From positions 155,640-219,639 of the forward strand of contig WRLM01000003.1 in NCBI GenBank assembly GCA_009777615.1: 64,000 nt of DNA. The letters run 5' to 3'. This document shows positions 26,396 through 35,477 of this stretch, piece after piece (position 1 is the stretch's first letter; each line of letters starts with the position of its first letter). The notes beneath the pieces are model-generated. The model was not told the DNA's origin, ran no database searches, and saw only the letters and a list, made by a program, of their open reading frames with translations. Origin of the DNA: Candidatus Methanoplasma cognatum. GTDB taxonomy: Archaea > Thermoplasmatota > Thermoplasmata > Methanomassiliicoccales > Methanomethylophilaceae. Both the position numbers and the translations under genes were made by a program.

Positions 26396-27085
26396 ATGCA
26401 CGAGGACTCTGGCATTCCGTTCGAAAGTCAGATGGAACCATTAGAGTGGGCTAAATTCATAATCCGGACGAAGTCCGAAAAGAACTACCGTTCCGCTTTC
26501 TCTATACTGTCGTCCTCCGCGAACAGAGGGTCCTCCGACGCGGAATTCTATCTGGGCCTCCTTTATTCAAGAGGACAGGGCGTGAAAAAAGACCTTTCAG
26601 CGGCAAAATACTGGTTCGAACAAGCCTCTGATGACGGGAACCTTGGCGCGATGTATTTCTTGGGGAAAATGCACAGTAAAGGCTACGGGGCGGAAAAGGA
26701 CGCCAAAAAAGCCATTTCTTTGCTGAACATGCCTGCGACGATGGGAGATCCCCGGGCCCAGTACGAACTCGGGCTGATCTATTTCGACGGGGACAGTGAA
26801 GAAAAGGATCTTTCCGCCGCAGTAGAATGGTTCACTGCGTCCGCCGAATCCGGCCATTCGGAGGCCCAGTTCATACTGGGGCAACTGTACAAGACCGGAT
26901 ACGGCGTAGAAAAGAACACCGAGAAGGCTCTGGACTGGCTCACTTCCGCCGCGATGAACAAGCACCGCGGCGCACAGATACTCCTCGGGAATATGTACGA
27001 CACAGGGGACGGCGTTCCCGTGGATAAGGAAGAGGCCGACCGCTGGTACAGTATGAAGGACGATGCGGTTATTTCAGCCCTCTGA
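26396..27085 (+). CDS. Sel1-repeat protein D
   Basis: A 229-residue protein with a ~35-residue N-terminal lead-in followed by about five Sel1-like repeats (AEFYLGLLYSRGQGVKKD, AMYFLGKMHSKGYGAEKD and so on). It is transcribed divergently from the three-gene Sel1 operon, probably as a leaderless message. Its last 17 bases overlap the 3' end of the convergent fhs gene. The order and identity of residues inside the repeats resemble proteins A-C, suggesting local duplication. Confidence 0.85.
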   Translation: MHEDSGIPFESQMEPLEWAKFIIRTKSEKNYRSAFSILSSSANRGSSDAEFYLGLLYSRGQGVKKDLSAAKYWFEQASDDGNLGAMYFLGKMHSKGYGAEKDAKKAISLLNMPATMGDPRAQYELGLIYFDGDSEEKDLSAAVEWFTASAESGHSEAQFILGQLYKTGYGVEKNTEKALDWLTSAAMNKHRGAQILLGNMYDTGDGVPVDKEEADRWYSMKDDAVISAL

Positions 27086-28745
27086 CCTTTCCGTCTTCCG
27101 TCAGGTCCATCTTCATGGCGGCCGGAACCTTTGAGAGTCCGGGCATCAGCATCATCTCGCCACAGATCGGCACTACGAATCCCGCCCCGGCGGAAACGGT
27201 GACCTCTCTCACGCTGAGCTTCCACCCTTTCGGGGCTCCTTTCATTTCGGCTACGTCGGAGAGAGAATACTGCGTCTTCGCCACGCATATCGGGAGTTTC
27301 CCGAACCCTTTATCCTCAAGGTTCTTAAGGGTCTTCTCCGCCTGGCCGGAATACACCACTCCGTCCGCGCCGTATATCCTGGTCGCGATGGTCTCGATCT
27401 TCTTTTTGAGAGGGACGTCGTCCTCATAAAGCATTTTGAAGTTCTTCTCCCCTCTTTCGAGGACCTCCACGACCTTCCTGGCAAGCTCCTCAGCGCCTTT
27501 CCCGCCTTCCATGAATGCGTCCGACTGAACGCATTCCGCTCCAAGCTCTCTGCAATGATCGCGGAGCATCTGCATGTGTTCCGGATTGTCGAAGGAGAAG
27601 TGGTTGATCGACACCACCACCGGAACCCCGTATCCTTTCACGTTCTCTATGTGCTTGTCGAGATTGGACAGGCCTTTTGTCAAAGCTTCTTTCGTCAGGG
27701 TCTCCGGCTTCTCGAGGTCCGCGCCTCCGTGCGTCATCAGCGCCCTCACGGATGCTACGATGACGACGCAGTCGGGGGATATCCCCGCCTGCCTGCATAC
27801 GATGTCCAGGAACTTCTCCCCTCCGAGGTCCGCGGCGAATCCCGCTTCGGTCACCGCATAATCGCCGAGCTTCATGGCGTATTTCGTAGCTATCACGCTG
27901 TTGTTGCCGTGAGCTATGTTGGCGAAGGGGAACCCGTGAACGAACACCGGCTGGCCTTCCAAGGTCTGAACCAGATTGGGCTTTATCGCATCCTTGAGCA
28001 GTATCATCATTGCCCCGGCGCATCCCAGGTCCTTAACGGTCACCATCTCTCCCGTGTACGTGTACGCGACGACCATCCTCTCGATCCTCTCCCTGAGGTC
28101 TTTATAGCTTGTAGAAAGCGCGAGTATGGCCGAGATCTCGGATGCCGAAGTTATAAGAAAACCGCTCTCGTGCATCACGCCGCCGGACAGCCTTCCTCCG
28201 CCGAGGCCGACAACTATCTCCCTGAGCTCGCGGCAGTTCATGTCCATCGCCTTCTTCAGAACTATCTTGGACGGATCTATTCTGAGCGGGTTGTCCCTCA
28301 CTAAGTTGTTCTCAAGGACGGCTGACAGAAGATTATGGGCGGATGACACCGCGTGTATGTCCCCGGTGAAATGAAGGTCGATGTCCCACATCGGATACAC
28401 TTGGGAATACCCTCCGCCGGTGGCTCCTCCCTTGACGCCGAACGTTGGCCCCACGGACGGCTCTCTGAGCGCACCCACCACTTTTTTGCCTATGTGGCTG
28501 AGGCCCTGTATGAGGCCGATGGTCGTAACTGTCTTCCCCTCTCCTGCGGGGGTCGGAGTCACGGCCGTGACCATTATCAGTTTCCCGTTCTTGTTGCCGT
28601 CGAATCTCGACAGGACGTCGAGCGGCACTTTTGCGATGTATTTTCCATACTGATCTATGTCTTCCGGCCTCAGACCTATTTTACCGGCGATGTCCGTTAT
28701 GTTCATGACGTTGGCTTCTTCTTCTATCTGAATGTCGTCCTTCAT
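27069..28745 (-). CDS. fhs: Formate-tetrahydrofolate ligase
   Basis: A 558-residue enzyme that makes 10-formyl-tetrahydrofolate from formate, ATP and tetrahydrofolate. The P-loop is TPTPAGEGKTT; the FTHFS signatures GATGGGYSQVYPM and the formyl-phosphate region are intact. Length is normal. Most archaea use methanopterin; a folate-dependent ligase fits lineages such as Methanomassiliicoccales that lack the methanopterin branch. The start ATG 28745 lies before a variable tail; ATG 28706 (MNITDIAGK) is possible. No folD is adjacent. Confidence 0.95.
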   Translation of the reverse strand: MKDDIQIEEEANVMNITDIAGKIGLRPEDIDQYGKYIAKVPLDVLSRFDGNKNGKLIMVTAVTPTPAGEGKTVTTIGLIQGLSHIGKKVVGALREPSVGPTFGVKGGATGGGYSQVYPMWDIDLHFTGDIHAVSSAHNLLSAVLENNLVRDNPLRIDPSKIVLKKAMDMNCRELREIVVGLGGGRLSGGVMHESGFLITSASEISAILALSTSYKDLRERIERMVVAYTYTGEMVTVKDLGCAGAMMILLKDAIKPNLVQTLEGQPVFVHGFPFANIAHGNNSVIATKYAMKLGDYAVTEAGFAADLGGEKFLDIVCRQAGISPDCVVIVASVRALMTHGGADLEKPETLTKEALTKGLSNLDKHIENVKGYGVPVVVSINHFSFDNPEHMQMLRDHCRELGAECVQSDAFMEGGKGAEELARKVVEVLERGEKNFKMLYEDDVPLKKKIETIATRIYGADGVVYSGQAEKTLKNLEDKGFGKLPICVAKTQYSLSDVAEMKGAPKGWKLSVREVTVSAGAGFVVPICGEMMLMPGLSKVPAAMKMDLTEDGKVRGLK

Positions 28746-29017
28746 TTAGTCACTGGGTGGGAAATGTGCTTCAACCATAAAAAAGAATGATAGGAAAACG
28801 AGCGATATCACATAAGAGGCGCATTTTTTGCAGGGGTGAGCCGTACAAAACTATCGAAAAAAATACATTTGTCAGGGATGACGCCGAAACAACGATGAAA
28901 AACAGCACTGCTTTAAGGCATGACTACTGTATAGTTGCTTTTCCTTTAGCCAAAAGGCATGCGCGGAAGGGAAATAGCAGAGAAACCATATCTATCCGAA
29001 CTGCGTCCGGGCGGCAG

Positions 29018-29644
29018 ATGGAAAAATATGGCTTCTACATATTCGACCTGGACAACACTTTGGTCGATTCAAGAAAAGGCTATGAGGAAGCGTTCATGGC
29101 CGCATTCAGGGAGTTCGGCATACCTTACGATCCGGCGCTTTACAACGAGTACATCCGAACTCCTCTGAGCGCTACATTCTCAAAATATCATCCCAACTCC
29201 CCCTGCAAGTACAGAGAGTTCATCTCCCTTGTCATGCGCACCTATGACGATACCTGCGTAAACGGCCTGAGGTTGTTTCCAGACGCGGAAAGATGTCTGT
29301 ACCGCCTTTCCGATGCGGGCTGCGTGCTGGGAATAGTCTCCAATTCATACATGCCGCAGATCAGAGAAGTGCTCGCGCTGCTCGGTGTGGAAGGTATGTT
29401 CGCATCTGTTGTCGGGCAGGACAGAGTGGCGTTCTCAAAGCCGGATCCCGAGCCGGTTCTGCTGTGCATGTCCGAGATGGACGCATCCTCTGAGAACTCC
29501 ATGATGATCGGGGACAGCGTCAACGACATATTGGCCGGGAAGGGAGCCGGTTTGTTCTCGGTACTTATAAACAGGAGCGGGGAGAATGTTCCGTGCGCCG
29601 AATGCGACGCGCGAATAAGAAGCCTGGACGAGATCTTAATCTGA
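29018..29644 (+). CDS. HAD-superfamily phosphatase, phosphoglycolate-phosphatase-like
   Basis: A 208-residue HAD hydrolase. Motif I is FDLDNTLVDS with nucleophile and acid/base aspartates, motif II is VSNS, motif III the Lys in FSKPDPEPV, and motif IV GDSVNDILAG. A helical cap between motifs I and II indicates subfamily IA (phosphoglycolate or beta-phosphoglucomutase-like). The start ATG 29018 (MEKYGFYIF) is chosen since upstream residues in the open frame look non-coding. Substrate unknown. Downstream lies the remnant of a Fic toxin gene on the opposite strand. Confidence 0.87.
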   Translation: MEKYGFYIFDLDNTLVDSRKGYEEAFMAAFREFGIPYDPALYNEYIRTPLSATFSKYHPNSPCKYREFISLVMRTYDDTCVNGLRLFPDAERCLYRLSDAGCVLGIVSNSYMPQIREVLALLGVEGMFASVVGQDRVAFSKPDPEPVLLCMSEMDASSENSMMIGDSVNDILAGKGAGLFSVLINRSGENVPCAECDARIRSLDEILI

Positions 29645-29701
29645 AAAGGATATTGACCTTTGTCCGTTGTCTCTTTTCAGGCATTTTATTCACATTGCCG
29701 T

Positions 29702-29761
29702 TCATTTATCTTCAGGGTCGGTGTATACGTAATCAGGATCTATGTACCTATACTCACTCAT
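29702..29761 (-). pseudogene. Fic toxin gene remnant (N-terminus only)
   Basis: ATG 29761 overlaps the stop of the antitoxin-like frame by 8 bases and encodes 19 residues, MSEYRYIDPDYVYTDPEDK, then TGA. The DPDYVYTDP motif is the characteristic N-terminus of a family of Fic/Doc proteins, normally followed by about 180 residues with the HPFxxGNGR motif. None of that follows; the HAD gene ends only 57 bases further on. The toxin gene has therefore lost its catalytic part. The family match is from memory of Fic N-termini. Confidence 0.55.
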
Positions 29762-29969
29762 AAGATCTCTCTGCCGCAAAGGCCGCCAACTGTTCGATCG
29801 TCAACTTACCTAGACAATAGTCTCGAATGATCTCGATCCCCCTGCGTGTCGGACAGAATCCCTCGAACATATTGGACCCTATCGCCGCCGCTGTAATTTC
29901 CAGTGTCTCCAGATCGGGGAACTTTACTGCGCAGTCTGAGGGGCTGGGTGTCTGCCGGATTTCAGACAC
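29754..29969 (-). CDS. Probable VbhA-like antitoxin of a decayed Fic system
   Basis: The last ~50 residues (ETLEITAAAIGSNMFEGF, PTRRGIEIIRDY, LGKLTIEQLAAFA) resemble the antitoxin helix domain of Fic/VbhA pairs, where an S/T-x3-E-G motif blocks the Fic ATP site; here SNMFEG fits that inhibitory motif. The overlapping Fic start supports the assignment. The start is uncertain: the frame is open to ATG 30191, but that upstream translation is Cys/Arg-rich and unlike a protein, so GTG 29969 is used. It may persist as an orphan antitoxin. Confidence 0.5.
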   Translation of the reverse strand: MSEIRQTPSPSDCAVKFPDLETLEITAAAIGSNMFEGFCPTRRGIEIIRDYCLGKLTIEQLAAFAAERSYE

Positions 29970-30353
29970 TGAGTTCACAGCTCTGCGGAAGCAACGGATC
30001 AGGTCCCGGCAAAGTCCGGAGCGGGACGCCGCACAGCCGTAAGGGGCTATTTCTCCGTCACTTTCGCATACGGTTGAAAGGTGACAATATGTCAGCAATT
30101 TAGTCAGCGCATTCCGGCATCTAATAGAAAACCTCTTCGGTCCTTTAGCAACGTAAATATCCCTTCCTGTTTCCTGCTGGCATATCAGCAATGAATGGTC
30201 ATCAGCGTATGGCGCCGGATGCTTCTGCGGTTTTCGTATCGGCGGATGAGGGTTTAAAAAATTAATCCTGCCGCTTGACTTGGATTTCGAAATTCGTAGC
30301 GGCCCGTCAAACCTATTTTATATCGCGTTATACATATCTCCTACTGATGGGAT
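29970..30353. other. Spacer before the Hsp70 operon
   Basis: Contains possible 5' coding of the antitoxin-like frame (to 30191) and, near its right end, the promoter of the Hsp70 operon. No RNA gene or repeat was recognised. Confidence 0.35.
30316..30323 (+). promoter_or_regulatory. TATA box of the Hsp70/VWA operon
   Basis: ttttatat lies 31-38 bases before ATG 30354, predicting a leader of under 10 bases for the five-gene operon. Confidence 0.6.
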
Positions 30354-32438
30354 ATGAAGGTGGGTATAGACCTAGGAACAACGTACTCTACAGTTGCAAG
30401 ATATGACAGAAAGAACTCCAGGCCCGAGATCATCAACAATAAGTTCGAAAAGGAACTGACCCCTTCGGTCATATGCTTTTTGGACAACGGTGAGGTCCTG
30501 ATTGGCGAGGATGCAAAGGATATGCAGGCCGGCGGCGCCGGGACCATAGCGGCATCTTTCAAGAGAGGCATGGGGGACAACAGCTTCACTGTCGAGGCGC
30601 ACGGTAAAGTGTACATGGCGGAAGACCTTTCCGCAATGCTGCTGAAAAAATTGATATCTGATGCGGAAGAGCGGACCGGGGAGAAGATAGATTCGGTGGT
30701 GATCACCGTCCCCGCGTACTTCAACGACTTCCAGAGAACCGCGACGATCCGCGCCGGAGAGGCGTGCGGCGTCAAGGTCATGAAGATCATAAACGAACCG
30801 ACCGCTGCCGCGATATCGTACGGATACAACAGAGAATCCAATAAGACCGTAATGGTCTATGACCTCGGAGGCGGGACCTTCGACGTCACGCTGGTGAAGG
30901 TCGAGAAAGGTAACATCAAGGTACTCGGAACGGACGGCAACCACATACTCGGAGGAAAGGACTGGGACGCAGCTATCGTCAAATTTGTCTGCGAACAGTT
31001 CTACGAAGAATACGGCGTGGATCCGAGGGACGACGAGCCTACCAAGAACGAATTGATCGTGGCGTCTGAAAACTATAAGAAGATACTCACCAAGACCGAC
31101 AGCGTCACCATACAGATAAAATACGAAGGGTACGCGAGCAAATATACGCTTACAAGAGAGCAGTTCGACACCCGGACGCAGTTCCTCCTCAACGCCACGA
31201 AGGACGTCTGCATGAAATTGTTCAGCGACCTCGGGGTGTCCTGGGGAGATGTTGATGAGATACTTCTCGTAGGAGGTTCTACGAGAATGCCTCAGGTTAC
31301 CGAATTCCTGGAAAGGATATCGGGAAAGCCGGTGATAGATCACTCTGACACCGACCTTGCGGTGGCGAAGGGCGCCGCCCTTACGTCCGAATTCTATTGC
31401 AGCACAAGCACCGGAGTAAGGGAGATGCAGATATCTGACGTAACTGCGCACAGCCTCGGCGCCTTGTCGGTGAGTCCGGGAGGAGACCGGTACATCAACG
31501 AGATAATGATCAAAAGGAACTCCAAGATCCCATCCTCGGTAAAGAAGCCTTTCAGGATAGAGCCCGGCAATCAGACGGACATCATCGAAGTGTATACTCT
31601 CCAAGGCGAGAGCAGGATGCCTCTGGACTGCTATGTGCTTGCCAAGGTGGTCATCTCCGGATTCTACAACCCCGGCGACGGCGCGATCATAGATATAGAA
31701 TACAACTACGACGAGAACGGGGTCGTGAAGGTCTCCGCGACCCAGGATGGGGAGCTTCTGCAAGTGGATTCAGAGCCTGTCCCCGGCGACATCTCATGGA
31801 TGAGTGAAAGGCCGAAGGAAAGATCATCGGGCGCGCCTATAGCGAAGAACGTCGTCCTCTGCATCGACCTGTCCAGAAGCATGAGGAACTCACTTGAAGA
31901 GGTAAAGAAGACAGTCAACGATTTCGTCATGACGGTAGCTAGCGATAACACGAAGTTCGGACTCGTAGGGTTCGGCGACAAGGTCGGCATAATGAGGGAT
32001 ATGACCGGCGATCCCAACATGATCGTCACCGCCCTCGACGGCCTGAAAGTGAACGTCTACGGGAGAGGCACGGACGCCAGCCCGATGGGCACGGCGGCGA
32101 CGATGCTGTCCAACCGCCCCGGAGGTAAGATGATCCTCATTCTCACAGACGGGATCTGGGGAAAGAGGGACTTCGCCGTCAGCGAAGCGATCAACTGCAG
32201 AAACTCGAAGATCGCCGTCGTGGCGGTGGGTATAGGCGAGGCGGATCTTGGCTTCCTTAAACAGATATCGACCGTTGAGGAAGGCGCGATGTTCACCACC
32301 CTGGACCGTTTGGGAGAGGCGTTCAGCACGATCGCCACGGCCATCGGCTCCGGTTCGATGGGAATGCGCGAAAGTGCCGGAGGCGGCGGAGCCAGCGGAA
32401 GAATAGGTAGCGGAGAGATAAGAGGAAGGCTCCGCTGA
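30354..32438 (+). CDS. Hsp70 ATPase fused to a von Willebrand A domain
   Basis: A 694-residue chimera. Residues 1 to about 370 are an Hsp70 nucleotide-binding domain (GIDLGTTYSTVARYD, VVITVPAYFNDFQR, INEPTAAAISYGY, DLGGGTFDVTLV, GGSTRMPQV), and about 370-490 a substrate-binding beta-sandwich (SDVTAHSLGALSVSP). The helical lid is missing. In its place residues about 500-660 form a VWA domain with the MIDAS motif D505-L-S-R-S509 and later GTDASPMG and LTDGIWG. The last ~25 residues are Gly-rich. VWA domains bind metal-dependent protein ligands, so this Hsp70 probably docks onto a partner. Its stop overlaps the next start (TGATG). Confidence 0.9.
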   Translation: MKVGIDLGTTYSTVARYDRKNSRPEIINNKFEKELTPSVICFLDNGEVLIGEDAKDMQAGGAGTIAASFKRGMGDNSFTVEAHGKVYMAEDLSAMLLKKLISDAEERTGEKIDSVVITVPAYFNDFQRTATIRAGEACGVKVMKIINEPTAAAISYGYNRESNKTVMVYDLGGGTFDVTLVKVEKGNIKVLGTDGNHILGGKDWDAAIVKFVCEQFYEEYGVDPRDDEPTKNELIVASENYKKILTKTDSVTIQIKYEGYASKYTLTREQFDTRTQFLLNATKDVCMKLFSDLGVSWGDVDEILLVGGSTRMPQVTEFLERISGKPVIDHSDTDLAVAKGAALTSEFYCSTSTGVREMQISDVTAHSLGALSVSPGGDRYINEIMIKRNSKIPSSVKKPFRIEPGNQTDIIEVYTLQGESRMPLDCYVLAKVVISGFYNPGDGAIIDIEYNYDENGVVKVSATQDGELLQVDSEPVPGDISWMSERPKERSSGAPIAKNVVLCIDLSRSMRNSLEEVKKTVNDFVMTVASDNTKFGLVGFGDKVGIMRDMTGDPNMIVTALDGLKVNVYGRGTDASPMGTAATMLSNRPGGKMILILTDGIWGKRDFAVSEAINCRNSKIAVVAVGIGEADLGFLKQISTVEEGAMFTTLDRLGEAFSTIATAIGSGSMGMRESAGGGGASGRIGSGEIRGRLR

Positions 32439-35400
32439 TGAGGAATGGGTCGATGACAAGTGACAGAGAGAACTACTGTCGCCTTATAGGACTTAATCCT
32501 CTGAAGGAAAGCTCGTACACCTACGACGCGATAGATAAGAAGATAGCCGCCAAAGAAGGCAAGTGGACAAAAGAGAGCAAGGACAAACAGAACGACCTTG
32601 ACCGCAGGTTCCAGATAAGCAAATGGCTGGACATGGTCCCCGACATGCGCCGGGTGATGAAAGACCCCCTGCTCAGATCCAAAGAGTTCGACGAAGGCCG
32701 GAAACTTCTCAGAGCTAAGGCCTCAAGGCTTAACAGAGACTCCATCATACTGCATGACGGCAGCCGCATTCTGCTGCCGGGCACCGCCGAGAACCTCGTA
32801 AAGAAACTGCAATGGGACGGCGTTAACAAAGAGGACCTTATCAGCATGGCAGGCATCAGGAAGACATCCGTCCCGCCGATCGTCAGCGACAAGGTCATGT
32901 CCGCCTTCAAAGGGCTGCAGGAAGTTCACGCCTTCACACCCATGGACCTCCTGAACGACCTCATAAAGAATCCCGATCTGGAGATCAACATCAATCCGCT
33001 TGACGAAGGGAGCGCCCTCACTCAGATAAGGTCCTCATTCGATTCATGCGAGAAGAGAGTGAACAGCGTAAGGCAGGAGATACTCCCTAACCAGGATTCG
33101 TACATACAGTCGCTGAGGTCCCTCAAGCTGGTTCTGGGCTCCGACCAGGACCTCACCAACCTGGTGAAATACGGTAAATGCATGAGGACCCTCGAGCCCG
33201 CGAAACAGCTGATGGACGAGGACTACGGGCAGCCCTTCACAAGAGAATATGTGGATGAGATCGTGAACAGATTCATCCGCAAAACGAACGCCGATCCGTC
33301 AATGGCGATATCCATACTCGAAGAGTACTGCGTGAAGAGGAAATACATCTCCAATTTCTCATCCAAAGAAAGCAGGCTTGCAACGTGTTCAAACTGCGGC
33401 GCCCTCGTCGAATCCGGAGAGGGCGTGATGTGCTGCTCGGTCTGCGGTTCCAGCATGAAGATCAAATGCCCGCAGTGCGCGACCAGTCAGATATCCGGGA
33501 ACAAAGCCTGCGTTAAATGCGGCTTCGATTTCGAGGACGGCTTCAACAAAGCAAAGGACCTTGAGAAGAAGTTCAGGATCGCCATATCGTACGGAATGAT
33601 CGACGAGGCCGCGAACTGCATATCGAAGATAGAGCGCGTTTACTCCACATACCCGTCGATACTTGAGATGAAGAGCGAGCTCAGACCGCTCTCCGCAAAG
33701 CATGCGGAGTTCAACAACAAAGTTGACCTCCTTTACAAACAAAGGAAGTACCACGCGCTGAGGGGCGCCATCGACGACGCGAAGCTGGACTTCACAAAGA
33801 TACTGAACAATCCCGACATCGAGAGAAAATACGAGGAGGCGGCGCAGAGGATAATAGAGGCGGACCGGATATGCGAGAAGGCCTCCGAACTGAAGGATGC
33901 GGACCGTGTCATGATGATGTACGTCACCGCGGTCGAGCTGTGTCCGGACCACCCTATCGCCAAAGCGATGATGAAGGAGCGTCCCCCGGAGTCCCCCGCC
34001 GACGCGGTGGCTCAGATCAGAGAGGGAAAGATACTGCTGAAATTCGCCGTTCCGGAGGACAGGACGGGAATGACGTTCTGCATCTTCAGAGCGAAAGATT
34101 CCTTGCCTATCGTAACGGACGAGACCGTTCCTCTGGCGGATATCCCCGGGAGCGTGTTCCTGGACAAGACGATGGATCCGGGCGTCGACAATTACTATTC
34201 GATCTATTCAAAAAGATGGGGGATCCTCTCCAGAGAGGCGGCCTCCTGCGGCCCGGTGATGGTCTTCAGAGAAGTGGAGAACGTAAGCATCGAGCCCATC
34301 GAGGGGGGATTGAGACTGATATACGAAAAGCCCAAAGGCTGTTCGAGGGTGCGCATATGGAGAAAAGAAGGCACCAGCGCCGCCGGCGTCGGAGAAGAAG
34401 TGGAAATAATGCACGACGGCGGGACGGTCATAGACGATTACGGTCTGAAGGGCGGAATGAAATACCACTACCTTTTCGTTGCCGAATACATAAACAAGGG
34501 ACGCACCGAAAGATCCATGGGCGCCGCATTCTCCTTCACCACCACAAAGTTCCCGGAACCTGTAAGGGATATGGAGATCAGATGGAACAAAGCGGACGGC
34601 TCCTTCACGGCTAAATGGAAGAGCAAGGAAAAGGTCGTCCTGTATTCGTCGCCTAGAAAAGTGAACATGTTCGGAAGGATGGTCAAGTTCGAAGACCTCA
34701 ACGCATGGATGAAAGAGATACAGCCTCTGGAGGTATATGAGAACGGAATGAGGTTCTTACTCCCGGACGGCGCGGTGCAGTACATTTACCCCATGATACC
34801 CGCGGGGAAGGTGGCCGTAAGAGGCAAGGACATCATGGTGGCCAACCTGAAACCCTTCAGGGACGTAGAGAAGAGGATAAGCGGGAACGACTGCTGTCTG
34901 ACGATGACATGGCCGACCGGAGCGGAGTCGGCGGTAATTGTGATCAAGGAATCGTCTGTCGCATCCGGCCCGGATGATCTGGACGCGGAAAGGATCACCA
35001 TTACCAGGGACGCTTACGACAAAGACAAGATGGTAAGGATACCGATGGGCAACTCGAAGAAACGGGTCATAACCATATATGCCGTTTACGACGTGTCCGG
35101 GGAGAGGATGCCTTCACGAGGAATGAGCTTGGATATCTTTTCCGGAGCGTACACCAAAGTAAGATACTCTCTGGCGGCCGAAGGGATATCGAGGACGGAT
35201 ACAAAGATGATCCTGAGCATCGACACCGACCCGTCGGTAAAAGAGCTTCCCCCCGTATCGGCGGTAGCGGTCAAAGAAGGTATACCGCTCAAGATCTGGG
35301 AAGGAGAGACGATGTGGTCGTCCAACAGGCCGGTGCCGATCGTTTCGGGAAGGAATGTGACCGTTTTCACGGTGAAAGACAGGATAGACATCAGCAAGGT

Positions 35401-35473
35401 GAGACTTTTCTTCGTCAACGAGGAGGATTACAACCTGTTCAGGTTCATACACCCGCTGTACAAGGAGAAGTGA
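32438..35473 (+). CDS. Zinc-ribbon scaffold protein of an Hsp70/GTPase operon
   Basis: A 1011-residue protein without a recognised catalytic domain. Residues about 8-100 are helical and begin DRENYCRLIGLNPLKES, reminiscent of J-like modules but lacking an HPD motif. Residues about 315-365 hold paired zinc ribbons (C317, C320, C333, C336, C344, C347, C358, C361). Residues about 370-510 are helical, TPR-like; about 530-1000 are beta-rich with several fibronectin-III-like repeats. ATG 32438 overlaps the previous stop; ATG 32453 has the better-spaced GAGGA. Probably the assembly platform linking the Hsp70s to the GTPase downstream. The assignment rests on context. Confidence 0.8.
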   Translation: MRNGSMTSDRENYCRLIGLNPLKESSYTYDAIDKKIAAKEGKWTKESKDKQNDLDRRFQISKWLDMVPDMRRVMKDPLLRSKEFDEGRKLLRAKASRLNRDSIILHDGSRILLPGTAENLVKKLQWDGVNKEDLISMAGIRKTSVPPIVSDKVMSAFKGLQEVHAFTPMDLLNDLIKNPDLEININPLDEGSALTQIRSSFDSCEKRVNSVRQEILPNQDSYIQSLRSLKLVLGSDQDLTNLVKYGKCMRTLEPAKQLMDEDYGQPFTREYVDEIVNRFIRKTNADPSMAISILEEYCVKRKYISNFSSKESRLATCSNCGALVESGEGVMCCSVCGSSMKIKCPQCATSQISGNKACVKCGFDFEDGFNKAKDLEKKFRIAISYGMIDEAANCISKIERVYSTYPSILEMKSELRPLSAKHAEFNNKVDLLYKQRKYHALRGAIDDAKLDFTKILNNPDIERKYEEAAQRIIEADRICEKASELKDADRVMMMYVTAVELCPDHPIAKAMMKERPPESPADAVAQIREGKILLKFAVPEDRTGMTFCIFRAKDSLPIVTDETVPLADIPGSVFLDKTMDPGVDNYYSIYSKRWGILSREAASCGPVMVFREVENVSIEPIEGGLRLIYEKPKGCSRVRIWRKEGTSAAGVGEEVEIMHDGGTVIDDYGLKGGMKYHYLFVAEYINKGRTERSMGAAFSFTTTKFPEPVRDMEIRWNKADGSFTAKWKSKEKVVLYSSPRKVNMFGRMVKFEDLNAWMKEIQPLEVYENGMRFLLPDGAVQYIYPMIPAGKVAVRGKDIMVANLKPFRDVEKRISGNDCCLTMTWPTGAESAVIVIKESSVASGPDDLDAERITITRDAYDKDKMVRIPMGNSKKRVITIYAVYDVSGERMPSRGMSLDIFSGAYTKVRYSLAAEGISRTDTKMILSIDTDPSVKELPPVSAVAVKEGIPLKIWEGETMWSSNRPVPIVSGRNVTVFTVKDRIDISKVRLFFVNEEDYNLFRFIHPLYKEK

Positions 35474-35477
35474 GAAA

